The notes beneath the pieces were generated by a model. That model was not told the origin of the DNA. It made no database searches and was given only the letters and a program-made list of their open reading frames with translations. The position numbers were made by a program, and so were the translations under genes. Of a stretch of 64,000 nucleotides of DNA, positions 28,588 to 36,749 are shown in pieces; the stretch's first letter is position 1; each line of letters opens with the position of its first letter. Source of the DNA: Actinobacteria bacterium IMCC19121 (lineage in GTDB: Bacteria; Actinomycetota; Actinomycetes; Nanopelagicales; Nanopelagicaceae); contig CP015605.1 in the NCBI GenBank assembly GCA_002284895.1, forward strand, positions 496,001 to 560,000. Direction: 5' to 3'.

Positions 28588-29389
28588 GCCAAAATCGCAT
28601 GGGCTGATCTAAATACTTTGCCCAGGATCTCTCATTGTGGCCACTACGTTCATAAACTTTACTAACGAAGTTATGAGGCAGATACCCGCGCTCGGCCATT
28701 AACTTATCTGCCAAGTGTTGGAATGGCGCATAGGCGCTATCTAAACCCTTAGTGCCATGACTCATCCAGATTTTGTGAGTTGATGGACTGGGAAGCTCTT
28801 TAATTGTTCGCTCAACTAATTCATTGCCACCAAATGGCCAGTGAGTGGACAGAGCTAGAGCTGTTGTGAATTTATCTGGCAATTGAGCAACTGCGTAAAG
28901 GGTTGCAAGTCCGCCCATGGAAGAGCCAATCATCGCTGTGTGCGAAGGCGAGATCGCCGGGGCTATTGCTGGAACATATTCCTCAAAAATACTGCGAAGG
29001 TAGGTATCACCATGTAAAAAATCAGGATGATCTGATGGAACAGATACATCCTTAGCCACTGAAATGCCATCCCGAAAGTACTTCTCAGGAACTAAATCCT
29101 TTCCACGTCCCCATGGATTGTCTTTTGTACCGCTATGCCACACGCCAATAATTGCGGGCGGGGCTATTCCTAATTCTTTGCTCACACGATTGGCAGATTG
29201 CGCCATTTTCCAGGTTTGCCCGCGGTGGGTGGATGTGCGCCCGTCAAATACATTCTGGCCATCATGTGCGATGAGTAAGTAAGAAGCAGGCTCTTTGGGT
29301 AGCCAGTAGTCCACAATCCGGCCATCGAAATCAACGCGCTTAACATCGCCAGCAACGCCGCGGATTTGGAAGCGCTTAATCTCTTTCAT
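28577..29389 (-). CDS. Esterase D/Fes-like alpha/beta hydrolase
   Basis: A 270-aa hydrolase of the putative-esterase family (PF00756-like). It has an AHDGQNVFDGR loop, WGRGKDLVPEKYF, the nucleophile elbow IGSSMGG and a late histidine in YERSGHNERSW. Similar proteins include enterochelin esterase-like and predicted alpha-dextrin or siderophore esterases; the substrate cannot be read. No signal peptide. It converges on the amylase gene and is divergent from the photolyase over 17 bp. Confidence 0.8.
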   Translation of the reverse strand: MKEIKRFQIRGVAGDVKRVDFDGRIVDYWLPKEPASYLLIAHDGQNVFDGRTSTHRGQTWKMAQSANRVSKELGIAPPAIIGVWHSGTKDNPWGRGKDLVPEKYFRDGISVAKDVSVPSDHPDFLHGDTYLRSIFEEYVPAIAPAISPSHTAMIGSSMGGLATLYAVAQLPDKFTTALALSTHWPFGGNELVERTIKELPSPSTHKIWMSHGTKGLDSAYAPFQHLADKLMAERGYLPHNFVSKVYERSGHNERSWAKYLDQPMRFWLNT

Positions 29390-29394
29390 ACTGG

Positions 29395-29403
29395 TTAAAT
29401 CTA
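29395..29403. promoter_or_regulatory. Possible overlapping divergent -10 boxes (esterase / photolyase)
   Basis: Minus strand TAGATT (29403-29398), 8 nt before the esterase ATG. Plus strand TTAAAT (29395-29400), 6 nt before the photolyase ATG. The spacer is 17 bp. The plus-strand box is a weak match. Confidence 0.3.
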
Positions 29404-29406
29404 CCC

Positions 29407-30777
29407 ATGTCCGCGCCTAAAAGAAGCATCATATGGTTTCGTAGAGATTTACGAATCAACGACCACCCTGCCCTTTTGGCTGCAATTGAATCTTCAGATG
29501 AAGTAATCCCACTCTTTATTCTTGATAAGGCGCAGATTAAAGAGGCTGGCGCAAAGCTTTTGGCTTACATGGGTCAATCATTAAAAAGCCTGGATGAGTC
29601 ACTTGGTCATAACCTGCACATTATTGAGGGCGATCAAGTGGAGGTACTAACAGCACTTATTAATAAATACGGTGTGCAAGAAGTTCATATCTCGGCAGAG
29701 TATGAAAGGTATGGCGCAGAGCGCGATGCCAGAGTGGAAGCTGCAGGAATTAAGTTGGTTCGTACGGGCAGTCCATATGCCGTTGCGCCAGGACGTGTTC
29801 TAAAACCAAGTGATGCAACTCCATACAAGGTCTACACGCCTTTTTACAGAGCTTGGCGAACCCATGGATGGCGTGCACCAGCAAAAATGCCCAAGAGTAT
29901 GAAATTCGTAAAACCAACTGCTGAATACCGTAATTTTCCTGATTTTCAATTACCAAAAGGTGTTGAAATCATAAAAGCGGGAGAAGCCGCTGCGCTGGCT
30001 CGATTTAAGGAATTCACCAAAAAAGGTCTCGATACATACGATGAGAAGCGAAATTTTGCAGCAATAGATGGAACTTCCAAGATGAGTTCATACTTGAAGT
30101 TTGGCGAAATTCATCCACGCACACTCCTTGAAAACTTAGGAGAGAGCAAAGCCCACGATACGTTCCGCAAAGAGATTGCCTGGCGTGAGTTTTATGCTGA
30201 TGTTCTATTCAATAATCCAATGACAGATCGTGAGTATTACGCACCTCGCTTTGCTGAAATGCGCTATGACAAGCCAGGCGCTCAATTTAAAGCATGGTGT
30301 GAAGGTAAGACTGGCTATCCATTTGTTGATGCAGCAATGCGCCAACTTATTCAAGAAGGTTGGATGCATAATCGCACTCGAATGGTTGTTGCATCTTTCT
30401 TAGTTAAAGATCTGCATCTTGAGTGGCAGCTAGGAGAAAGATTCTTTGCCGAACACTTAGTTGATTATGACGTTGCTTCAAATGCTCATGGCTGGCAGTG
30501 GACAGCAGGCACTGGCACTGATGCATCTCCGTATTACCGAGTGTTTAATCCAATTGAGCAAGGCAAACGCTTTGATGAAAATGGCGATTACATTCGAAAA
30601 TATGTGCCAGAGCTTGCGCATTTATCTGCGGCCGAAATTCATGAACCTTGGCTCTACTTAGATGGTTACAGCAAGGGCTACCCAGAGCGACTAGTTGATC
30701 ACTCGGTAGAGCGCTTGGAATCACTTGCTCGCTTGCAAGAGATTAAAGCCGACAAACCCCTAGACCCTCGCGCTTAG
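29407..30777 (+). CDS. phr: Deoxyribodipyrimidine photolyase (class I CPD type)
   Basis: Light-driven repair of UV-induced cyclobutane dimers using FADH2 and an antenna chromophore. The 456-aa sequence has the N-terminal antenna fold (IIWFRRDLRINDHPAL) and a C-terminal FAD domain with KMSSYLKFGEIHPR, FRKEIAWREFYADVLF, GYPFVDAAMRQL, MHNRTRMVVASFL and WQWTAGTGTDASPYYRVFNP. These features support CPD photolyase rather than a blue-light receptor. UV repair fits a surface-water life style (inference). It overlaps the convergent diguanylate cyclase gene by 35 bp. Confidence 0.93.
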   Translation: MSAPKRSIIWFRRDLRINDHPALLAAIESSDEVIPLFILDKAQIKEAGAKLLAYMGQSLKSLDESLGHNLHIIEGDQVEVLTALINKYGVQEVHISAEYERYGAERDARVEAAGIKLVRTGSPYAVAPGRVLKPSDATPYKVYTPFYRAWRTHGWRAPAKMPKSMKFVKPTAEYRNFPDFQLPKGVEIIKAGEAAALARFKEFTKKGLDTYDEKRNFAAIDGTSKMSSYLKFGEIHPRTLLENLGESKAHDTFRKEIAWREFYADVLFNNPMTDREYYAPRFAEMRYDKPGAQFKAWCEGKTGYPFVDAAMRQLIQEGWMHNRTRMVVASFLVKDLHLEWQLGERFFAEHLVDYDVASNAHGWQWTAGTGTDASPYYRVFNPIEQGKRFDENGDYIRKYVPELAHLSAAEIHEPWLYLDGYSKGYPERLVDHSVERLESLARLQEIKADKPLDPRA

Positions 30778-32110
30778 CTCGATACATCGCATCATCTGCT
30801 CTTCGCAATAAATCTGGGGCACCAGTATTTTCTGCTACTCCAATGCTGACATCTATGTTGATCTGTTGGCTATCAATGTCAAAGGGATAACTCAAGGTGG
30901 CCCGCAACGCTAGCGCAACATCCATGGAGTGCTCATAAGCACCTTCGATTAACACACCAAATTCATCTCCGCCTAAGCGGGCTAGTAGCGCCCCCGATGG
31001 AAGGGCACGGGCAAAGCGTAAAGAGACTTGTTGTAAAACCTTGTCTCCAGTTGCATGACCGTGTAAATCATTAACTGGTTTAAAACCATCTAGATCGAGC
31101 AATAAAAGTGAACCGTCTTTGCCAACAAAGTTTTCTATTTCACTTATTAAACGGCGACGGTTAGGTAATCCTGTTAACTCATCAGTGCGCGCCAATATCC
31201 GCTCATGTCCGATGTTTCTTGCTTGTTTGAGTGCAATTGTCATTCGGATAAATGCCAGCATCAAAGTGCTAACGGCTGGAAACAAGATAAAGGTTGGAAA
31301 GTATCCAGGTTTAATCGCTATCAGGGCTAAGAGAGTGGCACTTAAGAAAACTGAGAGCGCAATAAAAATTGGGTTCACCGGAGTAACAGATTCTTCATCT
31401 TTGCCTGGATGCCATGTGCTATCTGCAAGAAGTAAGAGCCCAAGTAACCAACCATCATCAACAATCGAACCAAAGAAATAGATTCCATTGAGATGTTGCC
31501 AAAGAAATAGGAAATCTGTGAAAGTGAAAGTCAAAACTCCTAAACAAATGATGATGCTTCTTTGGGACCAGCCATGAGATGCAATCGTTGCAATGGTCAT
31601 GGATATCAAAATGAGATCACAAACTGGAAAAGTTAATGCAAAGAGGGCATCGCTTAACTTGCCGCCAAAGTGTGGCAGGACAGGCTTGAGTGCAAATGTT
31701 GTCCCTAAAACGCCAAGACCAAGACCAACAATGGATGCATCAAAGATTTCAAGGACTGTCGATTTCCTACTTGAATTTATAAGTCGGGGCAGTGCAATAA
31801 CGGCGCATGGATAGAAAAGCAGGTAGGCGGTATTTGAAATAAGTGAGCTCACTTCAGGTAAGGAATAGAAGGAAGCAGTACTTGCAAGAATCGAGCCAAA
31901 AAGCCAGAGCGAGATGGCGGTGATGAGTAGGGGTTTGGAGAGTGGATCTGATATTCGCTGTGCACTGAGAACAACAATGATTGCAAAACAAGGAATTGCG
32001 TTGTAAAGATAAAGCTCGCTTAGCTTTGAAGGGTTCAAAGGAGAGAAGTGAGAGAGGAAATGTACGAGCAGAAGTGATGGACCAACTATGCGAAGGATCC
32101 GTATAGCCAT
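30743..32110 (-). CDS. Membrane-anchored diguanylate cyclase (GGDEF)
   Basis: A 455-aa protein with about 8-9 hydrophobic segments in residues 1-290, then a GGDEF domain (about 300-455). TDELTGLPNRRRLISEI, LLLLDLDGFKPVNDLHGH and the intact GGDEF at 380-384 argue for active cyclic-di-GMP synthesis. The usual RxxD inhibitory I-site before GGDEF is not present. The sensed signal is unknown. TAGATT lies 6 nt before the ATG, so the mRNA is probably leaderless. The last 35 bp overlap the photolyase gene. Confidence 0.88.
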   Translation of the reverse strand: MAIRILRIVGPSLLLVHFLSHFSPLNPSKLSELYLYNAIPCFAIIVVLSAQRISDPLSKPLLITAISLWLFGSILASTASFYSLPEVSSLISNTAYLLFYPCAVIALPRLINSSRKSTVLEIFDASIVGLGLGVLGTTFALKPVLPHFGGKLSDALFALTFPVCDLILISMTIATIASHGWSQRSIIICLGVLTFTFTDFLFLWQHLNGIYFFGSIVDDGWLLGLLLLADSTWHPGKDEESVTPVNPIFIALSVFLSATLLALIAIKPGYFPTFILFPAVSTLMLAFIRMTIALKQARNIGHERILARTDELTGLPNRRRLISEIENFVGKDGSLLLLDLDGFKPVNDLHGHATGDKVLQQVSLRFARALPSGALLARLGGDEFGVLIEGAYEHSMDVALALRATLSYPFDIDSQQINIDVSIGVAENTGAPDLLRRADDAMYRAKREGLGVCRL

Positions 32111-32116
32111 CTTCTT

Positions 32117-32122
32117 AATCTA
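32117..32122 (-). promoter_or_regulatory. Putative leaderless -10 box of the GGDEF gene
   Basis: TAGATT on the minus strand, 6 nt before the ATG at 32110. Confidence 0.4.
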
Positions 32123-32151
32123 GGTGAGGTAAAAACTGAAGATGAATAGGG

Positions 32152-32180
32152 AAAGCCCCGTTATTTCTAACGGGGCTTTT
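32152..32180 (-). terminator. Terminator of the exported-protein gene
   Basis: A perfect 12-bp stem (32152-32163 with 32168-32179) and 4-nt loop, T-rich on the plus-strand exit and CTTT on the minus-strand exit. It lies 19 bp beyond the stop of the gene at 32199. Confidence 0.75.
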
Positions 32181-32198
32181 ACCTACAAGATTGTGGCT

Positions 32199-32807
32199 TT
32201 AGAAGCCCTTTGTGCAGATGAGTTGAGCATTTGCCTTTGTGTTATCAACATCGGCCTTGAGCTGTGCTGGCTGATTTGTTGCTGCCAACTTAGCTGCTTC
32301 GAGCTTGCGGATGTTAAGAGTAATTTTGTTGAGCTGAGATGTGTATAGACGAACAGCAGATGTCCACGCTGATACTGCAGAGGTGTAAGCCTTCTTATCT
32401 CCATCAGATGTTGCTGCAGCGAGTTTTGCTTTAGCGGCAGTCAGACGCAAATTAGTATCATCAAGTTTTTTCTGTGTTTCAGCCTTGTTTGCAGTCTCAG
32501 TGGTAATTCCAAGATCAATTACTGGAATCTGAGCAGTGAGGTTTGCAGTCAGTGTTACTGAATCCTTTTGTGACTTTATGAACGCTGCAGCTGAATTAAG
32601 GCAGTCAACTGAAAGCCAAGTCAGTTTCTTGCTTGTAGACAATGGATTCTTGGCACACTTGTACTTGCTACCACTCACTGTTGTTGATGCATTGAGTTTG
32701 GTACATGCAACACCATTTGAAATCTTGGCTGCAGCTGTAGCAGGGGTAGCAATCATGACGCCAGCGGCGACGACGAGTGCGAGTGTGAGAGAAGCGAGTT
32801 TACGCAT
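32199..32807 (-). CDS. Exported cysteine-containing helical protein, unknown function
   Basis: 202 aa. A signal peptide (MRKLASLTLALVVAAGVMIATPATA) is followed by a short N-terminal module with NGVACTKLNA (C35), SKYKC (C51) and LTWLSVDC (C69). A long Ala/Lys/Thr-rich helical region with coiled-coil character comes next (about 90-185), and the C-terminus ends LICTKGF (C198). I do not recognise a named family. The C...KY.C...L.W pattern suggests a small secreted disulfide module. The start at 32807 has GGAGG about 8 nt upstream; the longer frame to 32879 has no support. A strong terminator follows. Confidence 0.75.
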   Translation of the reverse strand: MRKLASLTLALVVAAGVMIATPATAAAKISNGVACTKLNASTTVSGSKYKCAKNPLSTSKKLTWLSVDCLNSAAAFIKSQKDSVTLTANLTAQIPVIDLGITTETANKAETQKKLDDTNLRLTAAKAKLAAATSDGDKKAYTSAVSAWTSAVRLYTSQLNKITLNIRKLEAAKLAATNQPAQLKADVDNTKANAQLICTKGF

Positions 32808-32914
32808 CAGAAAAACCTCCATTGGATATGGGCTAATCGTAGCCAGCCGATACTCAAAAACTCTTGAGAACCCGCCCATGAAGCCAATGAATTCACTGTG
32901 AGATTAGTCGAGTA

Positions 32915-33685
32915 TTACTTTTTGCGCTGCTTAATACGAACGTTCATGCCAACCTTTCGCACCAATGAACGTGGGATGTTGCGCATTAAGAAAGTAAGGA
33001 GTTGGTACTGCCAACCCGGAACACTCACTGCTTTGCCAGCAACAGCATCTTTCCAAGCAGTAGCAACTAATTTGTCCGCGTTAAGCCACATAAAAGCAGG
33101 CAGACCTTTCATGGACATGCCTCCGCGTTGGTGAAACTCAGTTCTAGTAAAGCCAGGGCACAGCGCGCTGACTTTCACATTCGTTGATGAGAGCTCAGTG
33201 TGAAGTGATTCGGTGAGAACAGTCAGATACGACTTTGAAGCACTATATGTTCCACCTGCGATCCAGCCTGCGACGGAAGAAACATTGATAATGACTCCCT
33301 TATTGCGCTCTTTCATTGCAGGAAGTGCAACATGCATCAGGCGCATAGGCGTGCGCACAAGAACATCAAGCATTTGCTGCTCGGCATCTAATTGACTCAT
33401 CGTAAAGGCCTTATTGAGTCCAAAGCCTGCATTATTAATAAGAACATCAATTTGATTATTTGTAATGAAATCTTCGATTGTTTTACAGCCTGCATCAGTT
33501 GCGAGATCTGCCTGAATCACTTTAGTTTCAATTCCAAAGTTAGATTCAAGTCCTTTTGCCCGCTCGTGAAGTCTTGGTAAATCGCGGGCAACTAAAACTA
33601 TGTTGTAACCATTTTGGGCGAGTAAGCGCGTAAAACTCTCACCAATTCCAACTGTTGCACCTGTAACTAAAGCCCACGATTGCAT
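32915..33685 (-). CDS. Short-chain dehydrogenase/reductase
   Basis: A 256-aa classical SDR. Cofactor motif TGATVGIG (residues 8-15), NAG as INNAGFG, catalytic Ser in INVSSVAG, and YSASKSYL supplying the YxxxK pair. The basic tail (MNVRIKQRKK) and length resemble DltE-like SDRs. Substrate unknown. It starts 9 bp after the GMC oxidoreductase with GGAG upstream and is the last gene of a three-gene redox operon. Confidence 0.82.
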   Translation of the reverse strand: MQSWALVTGATVGIGESFTRLLAQNGYNIVLVARDLPRLHERAKGLESNFGIETKVIQADLATDAGCKTIEDFITNNQIDVLINNAGFGLNKAFTMSQLDAEQQMLDVLVRTPMRLMHVALPAMKERNKGVIINVSSVAGWIAGGTYSASKSYLTVLTESLHTELSSTNVKVSALCPGFTRTEFHQRGGMSMKGLPAFMWLNADKLVATAWKDAVAGKAVSVPGWQYQLLTFLMRNIPRSLVRKVGMNVRIKQRKK

Positions 33686-33694
33686 GTAAATCTC

Positions 33695-35401
33695 CTATTT
33701 AACTCGTAGTTCGCCCAGTGCCCCTGCTGGAACAAATGGTGCGCGCGGTGCAACTGCATTTAATCTCTTGTATGGCTGATCTTGTGCAGGTCTTGAATCT
33801 ACATCACCCTTATTTGGCCAGAACGATAAAGCACGTTCTGCTTGGGCAGTAATTGTGAGTGAAGGATTCACACCTAAGTTTGCAGTAATCGTTGAACCAT
33901 CAACAATGTGAAGTGTTGGGTAGTTCCAAACACGGTGGTAAGGATCAATTACGCCCTGGTTCTGATCACTGCCAATGACGCAACCACCAACAAAGTGGGC
34001 GGTAAATGGGGCATCTATGAGATCGCCAACATGTCCGCCAGCTATCCCGCCATGCTTTTGCGCAATGTGCCTAACGGCCTCATTGGCTGCTGGAATATAT
34101 GTGGCGTTGGGATGCTCGGGATCATTAGTTGAAGTTAAATGCCAACCAAATATTGATTTCTTTCCTCGAACAGAGACCGATGAGTCAACATTTTGCATCG
34201 TTAATGCGATAACAGTTCGCTCACTCCAACGTCGTACATTCAAAATCTTAAAGAGAAGTTTTGGATTAGCCACAAACTGCTTCCACCACTGCTTTCGTCG
34301 ATCTTGTGATGAATGACCATCGGTCATGATGGTTTGTAGCAAGCCCATTAAATTAGAACCTTTGCCGTAGCGAACAGGTTCAATGTGGGTGTTTTCATCA
34401 GGGAAGAAGGAAGAAGTAATTGCACTGCCATCGCTGTAATCAATATCAGTATTTTGCATCAGCGCACCTGTAAGGGCTTCGCTATTAGTTCTAGATAAAT
34501 CACCTAAACGATCAGAAATCGCTGGCAGAACCTGGTCATCTTTCATCTTATGGAGCAGTTTTTGTGTGTTAAATGTTCCAGCGGCAACAATTACATCTTT
34601 GGCAAAAAATACTGTGCCCTTCTCACCCAACCAGTCATCAGTTTTTCGGGTTGAAATCTTCCACTCACCGTTAGCCAACTTCTCAATCTTTGTGGCAGTC
34701 GTCATTGGAAAAACCTGTGCTCCCGCTTTTTCAGCCAGACCCAAGTAGTTCTTAGGTAATGTGTTTTTTGCGTTGAATCTGCATCCACTCATGCAAGCAC
34801 CGCATTGCATGCATCCGTTGCGATCAGGACCAACGCCACCAAAGAATGGATCTTTGCTTGCAACACCTTTGCCATCACCAAAATAAATACCAAGTGGTGC
34901 CATCTTGAATGTGTGTCCCACACCCATTTCTTCGGCAGCTTCTTTCATAGCTTTATCGCTATTAGAAAAATAAGGGTTCTCTGTTACGCCCAACATCCGT
35001 CGAGCTTGGTCATACCAAGGTTCTAACTCTTCTTTCCAGTTAGTAATTGATGCCCATTGTTTATCAGAAAAGTATTTATCACCTGGTTGATACAAAGTAT
35101 TGGCATAAACCAAAGATCCACCACCAACACCTGCGCCAGCTAAAACCAATACATCAGGCAATACGTGGATGCGCTGAATTCCATAGAGGCCAACTTTTGG
35201 AGCAAACAGGAATTTACTGATGCGCCATGATGTCTTTGGGAAATCTTTATCTCGAAAACGCTTTCCTGCCTCAAGCACAGCAACGCTATAACCTTTTTCT
35301 TTAAGGCGAAGTGCAGATACGGATCCACCAAAACCGGATCCAATTACAACAACATCAAATGTTTTCTTCACGGATTTTCCATGTAGTTCCATAGGACTCA
35401 A
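33695..35401 (-). CDS. GMC oxidoreductase (cholesterol-oxidase-like) with Cys4 motif
   Basis: A 568-aa flavoprotein: FAD-binding VVVIGSGFGGSVSALRL near the start, GAGVGGGSLVYANTLY, and the C-terminal substrate/flavin region AHFVGGCVIG and NPSLTITAQAERAL. It resembles mycobacterial ChoD-type oxidoreductases more than secreted Brevibacterium-type enzymes; no signal peptide. Four cysteines C197-x2-C200-x2-C203-x3-C207 form an iron-sulfur-like motif. The true substrate is unknown and sterols are not implied. Starts at 35401, 35392 or GTG 35371 are possible; all overlap the upstream gene (17-47 bp), so translation is coupled. Confidence 0.82.
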   Translation of the reverse strand: MSPMELHGKSVKKTFDVVVIGSGFGGSVSALRLKEKGYSVAVLEAGKRFRDKDFPKTSWRISKFLFAPKVGLYGIQRIHVLPDVLVLAGAGVGGGSLVYANTLYQPGDKYFSDKQWASITNWKEELEPWYDQARRMLGVTENPYFSNSDKAMKEAAEEMGVGHTFKMAPLGIYFGDGKGVASKDPFFGGVGPDRNGCMQCGACMSGCRFNAKNTLPKNYLGLAEKAGAQVFPMTTATKIEKLANGEWKISTRKTDDWLGEKGTVFFAKDVIVAAGTFNTQKLLHKMKDDQVLPAISDRLGDLSRTNSEALTGALMQNTDIDYSDGSAITSSFFPDENTHIEPVRYGKGSNLMGLLQTIMTDGHSSQDRRKQWWKQFVANPKLLFKILNVRRWSERTVIALTMQNVDSSVSVRGKKSIFGWHLTSTNDPEHPNATYIPAANEAVRHIAQKHGGIAGGHVGDLIDAPFTAHFVGGCVIGSDQNQGVIDPYHRVWNYPTLHIVDGSTITANLGVNPSLTITAQAERALSFWPNKGDVDSRPAQDQPYKRLNAVAPRAPFVPAGALGELRVK

Positions 35402-36593
35402 GTGAATCTAAAAATGGCTTTGCATCAAACCATTCAGGGCCTGCAACTCCTTCAGGTTTCCAGATTCCTTGGTGGATTAACTCCATAGCAATTACTGGAT
35501 TTACTGCTGTTTGCCACACAACTGCTTGGTCTCCATATTCGGCCATAGACCACTCGTTATCAATGACGTTATACATATAACAAGCGTAAGGCTTTCCCTC
35601 TTTGTTTAGGCCCTTTACTAGTGCACCTGCACAAGTTTTGCCTTTCATGCGAGAACCTAACGTCGCAGGATCTGGCAAAGAAGCAGCGAGTAGATCGCGA
35701 GGAGAGACCGAGATTCCCTGAACATCAACATTTTCTTTGCGATCCATACCGAGCATATGAATGGTTTTTAAGGTTGTTATGAACTGGGCACCAAGACCAT
35801 ATTTAAAGTTAACTTTCTTGGCATCAACTTTTTGAGGGATTAAGACAACTTCTTCGTGTTCAACGTTTACACACTCGACTGGACCAATTCCCTCGGGGAA
35901 ATCAAAAGTTTCTATTTCACTAAATGGCTCTGTTGTAAACCAACCACGACCATCCTCCCAAACCAACGGGGGATTTAAGCATTCTTCGATTGTTGTCCAG
36001 ATTGAAAATGAAGGTGCAAAGTCATAACCTTCAACAGTTAAGTTAGAGCCATCGAAAATTGTTATGGAATCAATTACAGAGAAAAGATGGTCTGCGGCGT
36101 AGCGTGCAAATACATCACTCATTCCAGGTTCTATACCCATTCCAACTAGTGCGTAAATATCGCGCTCTTTCCAGTTCCAATCACGGGCAAACTGTTCATC
36201 TCCCAGCTTTACGCCAGTTTCAGAGTTTGGATAGTGGGGATGTGGTCGTGATAAAGACATCGCCATATCAATGTAGTTAGTACTTTCAATTTCACAGGCT
36301 AGAAAAATTGGCATCACAAAACGTGGATCAACAGCGTTGACGACAACATCTGGTTTCACTTTACGAATAAGAGCTCGGATATCTTCAAGTTCGGCAGCGT
36401 TAACTTCGGCTGCTGAAAACCTGGAGTCCTTTACGCGCACTACTGCTTCTTCAGCACGAGAGAGCGTGCGATCTGCAATAACCATGGAAGTAATAAATGA
36501 CTTGCGAGAAGCGATATTGACAATAGCCTTGCCAACTCCGCCCGCGCCTATAACTAGCGCCTTCACTGCTGGCCCCACATGAGGAAATAACAT
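35355..36593 (-). CDS. Saccharopine-dehydrogenase-like oxidoreductase
   Basis: A 412-aa NAD(P)-binding protein: VKALVIGAGGVGKAIVNI at the N-terminus, DVVVNAVDPRFVMPIFLAC, then the family's catalytic-domain block GMGIEPGMSDVFARYA and GYDFAPSFSIWTTIEE. This pattern matches the saccharopine dehydrogenase/carboxynorspermidine synthase/lysine 6-dehydrogenase group; which member cannot be told by eye. It is the first gene of the operon with GMC oxidoreductase and SDR. The ATG at 36593 has AAAAGG directly abutting it, so a GTG at 36578 or 36566 is possible. Confidence 0.8.
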   Translation of the reverse strand: MLFPHVGPAVKALVIGAGGVGKAIVNIASRKSFITSMVIADRTLSRAEEAVVRVKDSRFSAAEVNAAELEDIRALIRKVKPDVVVNAVDPRFVMPIFLACEIESTNYIDMAMSLSRPHPHYPNSETGVKLGDEQFARDWNWKERDIYALVGMGIEPGMSDVFARYAADHLFSVIDSITIFDGSNLTVEGYDFAPSFSIWTTIEECLNPPLVWEDGRGWFTTEPFSEIETFDFPEGIGPVECVNVEHEEVVLIPQKVDAKKVNFKYGLGAQFITTLKTIHMLGMDRKENVDVQGISVSPRDLLAASLPDPATLGSRMKGKTCAGALVKGLNKEGKPYACYMYNVIDNEWSMAEYGDQAVVWQTAVNPVIAMELIHQGIWKPEGVAGPEWFDAKPFLDSLESYGTTWKIREENI

Positions 36594-36663
36594 CCTTTTC
36601 GATTGTTTTAATCAGTCTAGCCTTGCCATTAATTCATGACAAGATTGCCCCTGCACAAACTAA

Positions 36664-36736
36664 GTCCCCGTAGCTCAGTGGATAGAGCAACCGCCTCCTA
36701 AGCGGTAGGTCGCAGGTTCAACTCCCGCCGGGGACA
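36664..36736 (+). tRNA. tRNA-Arg (anticodon CCT)
   Basis: Acceptor GTCCCCG/CGGGGAC perfect; D arm GCTC...GAGC; anticodon stem ACCGC/GCGGT around CTCCTAA (CCT). The T stem GCAGG/CCCGC has an A-C mismatch in its middle pair; loop TTCAACT. Discriminator A, no encoded CCA. It lies between divergently placed reverse genes. Confidence 0.92.
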
Positions 36737-36749
36737 CGTAATTTTTTAA

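Noticed and set aside
35371-35401. Frameshift joining the saccharopine-dehydrogenase-like and GMC genes
   Set aside because: Both proteins are full length with intact N- and C-terminal family motifs; the overlap is a normal coupled junction.
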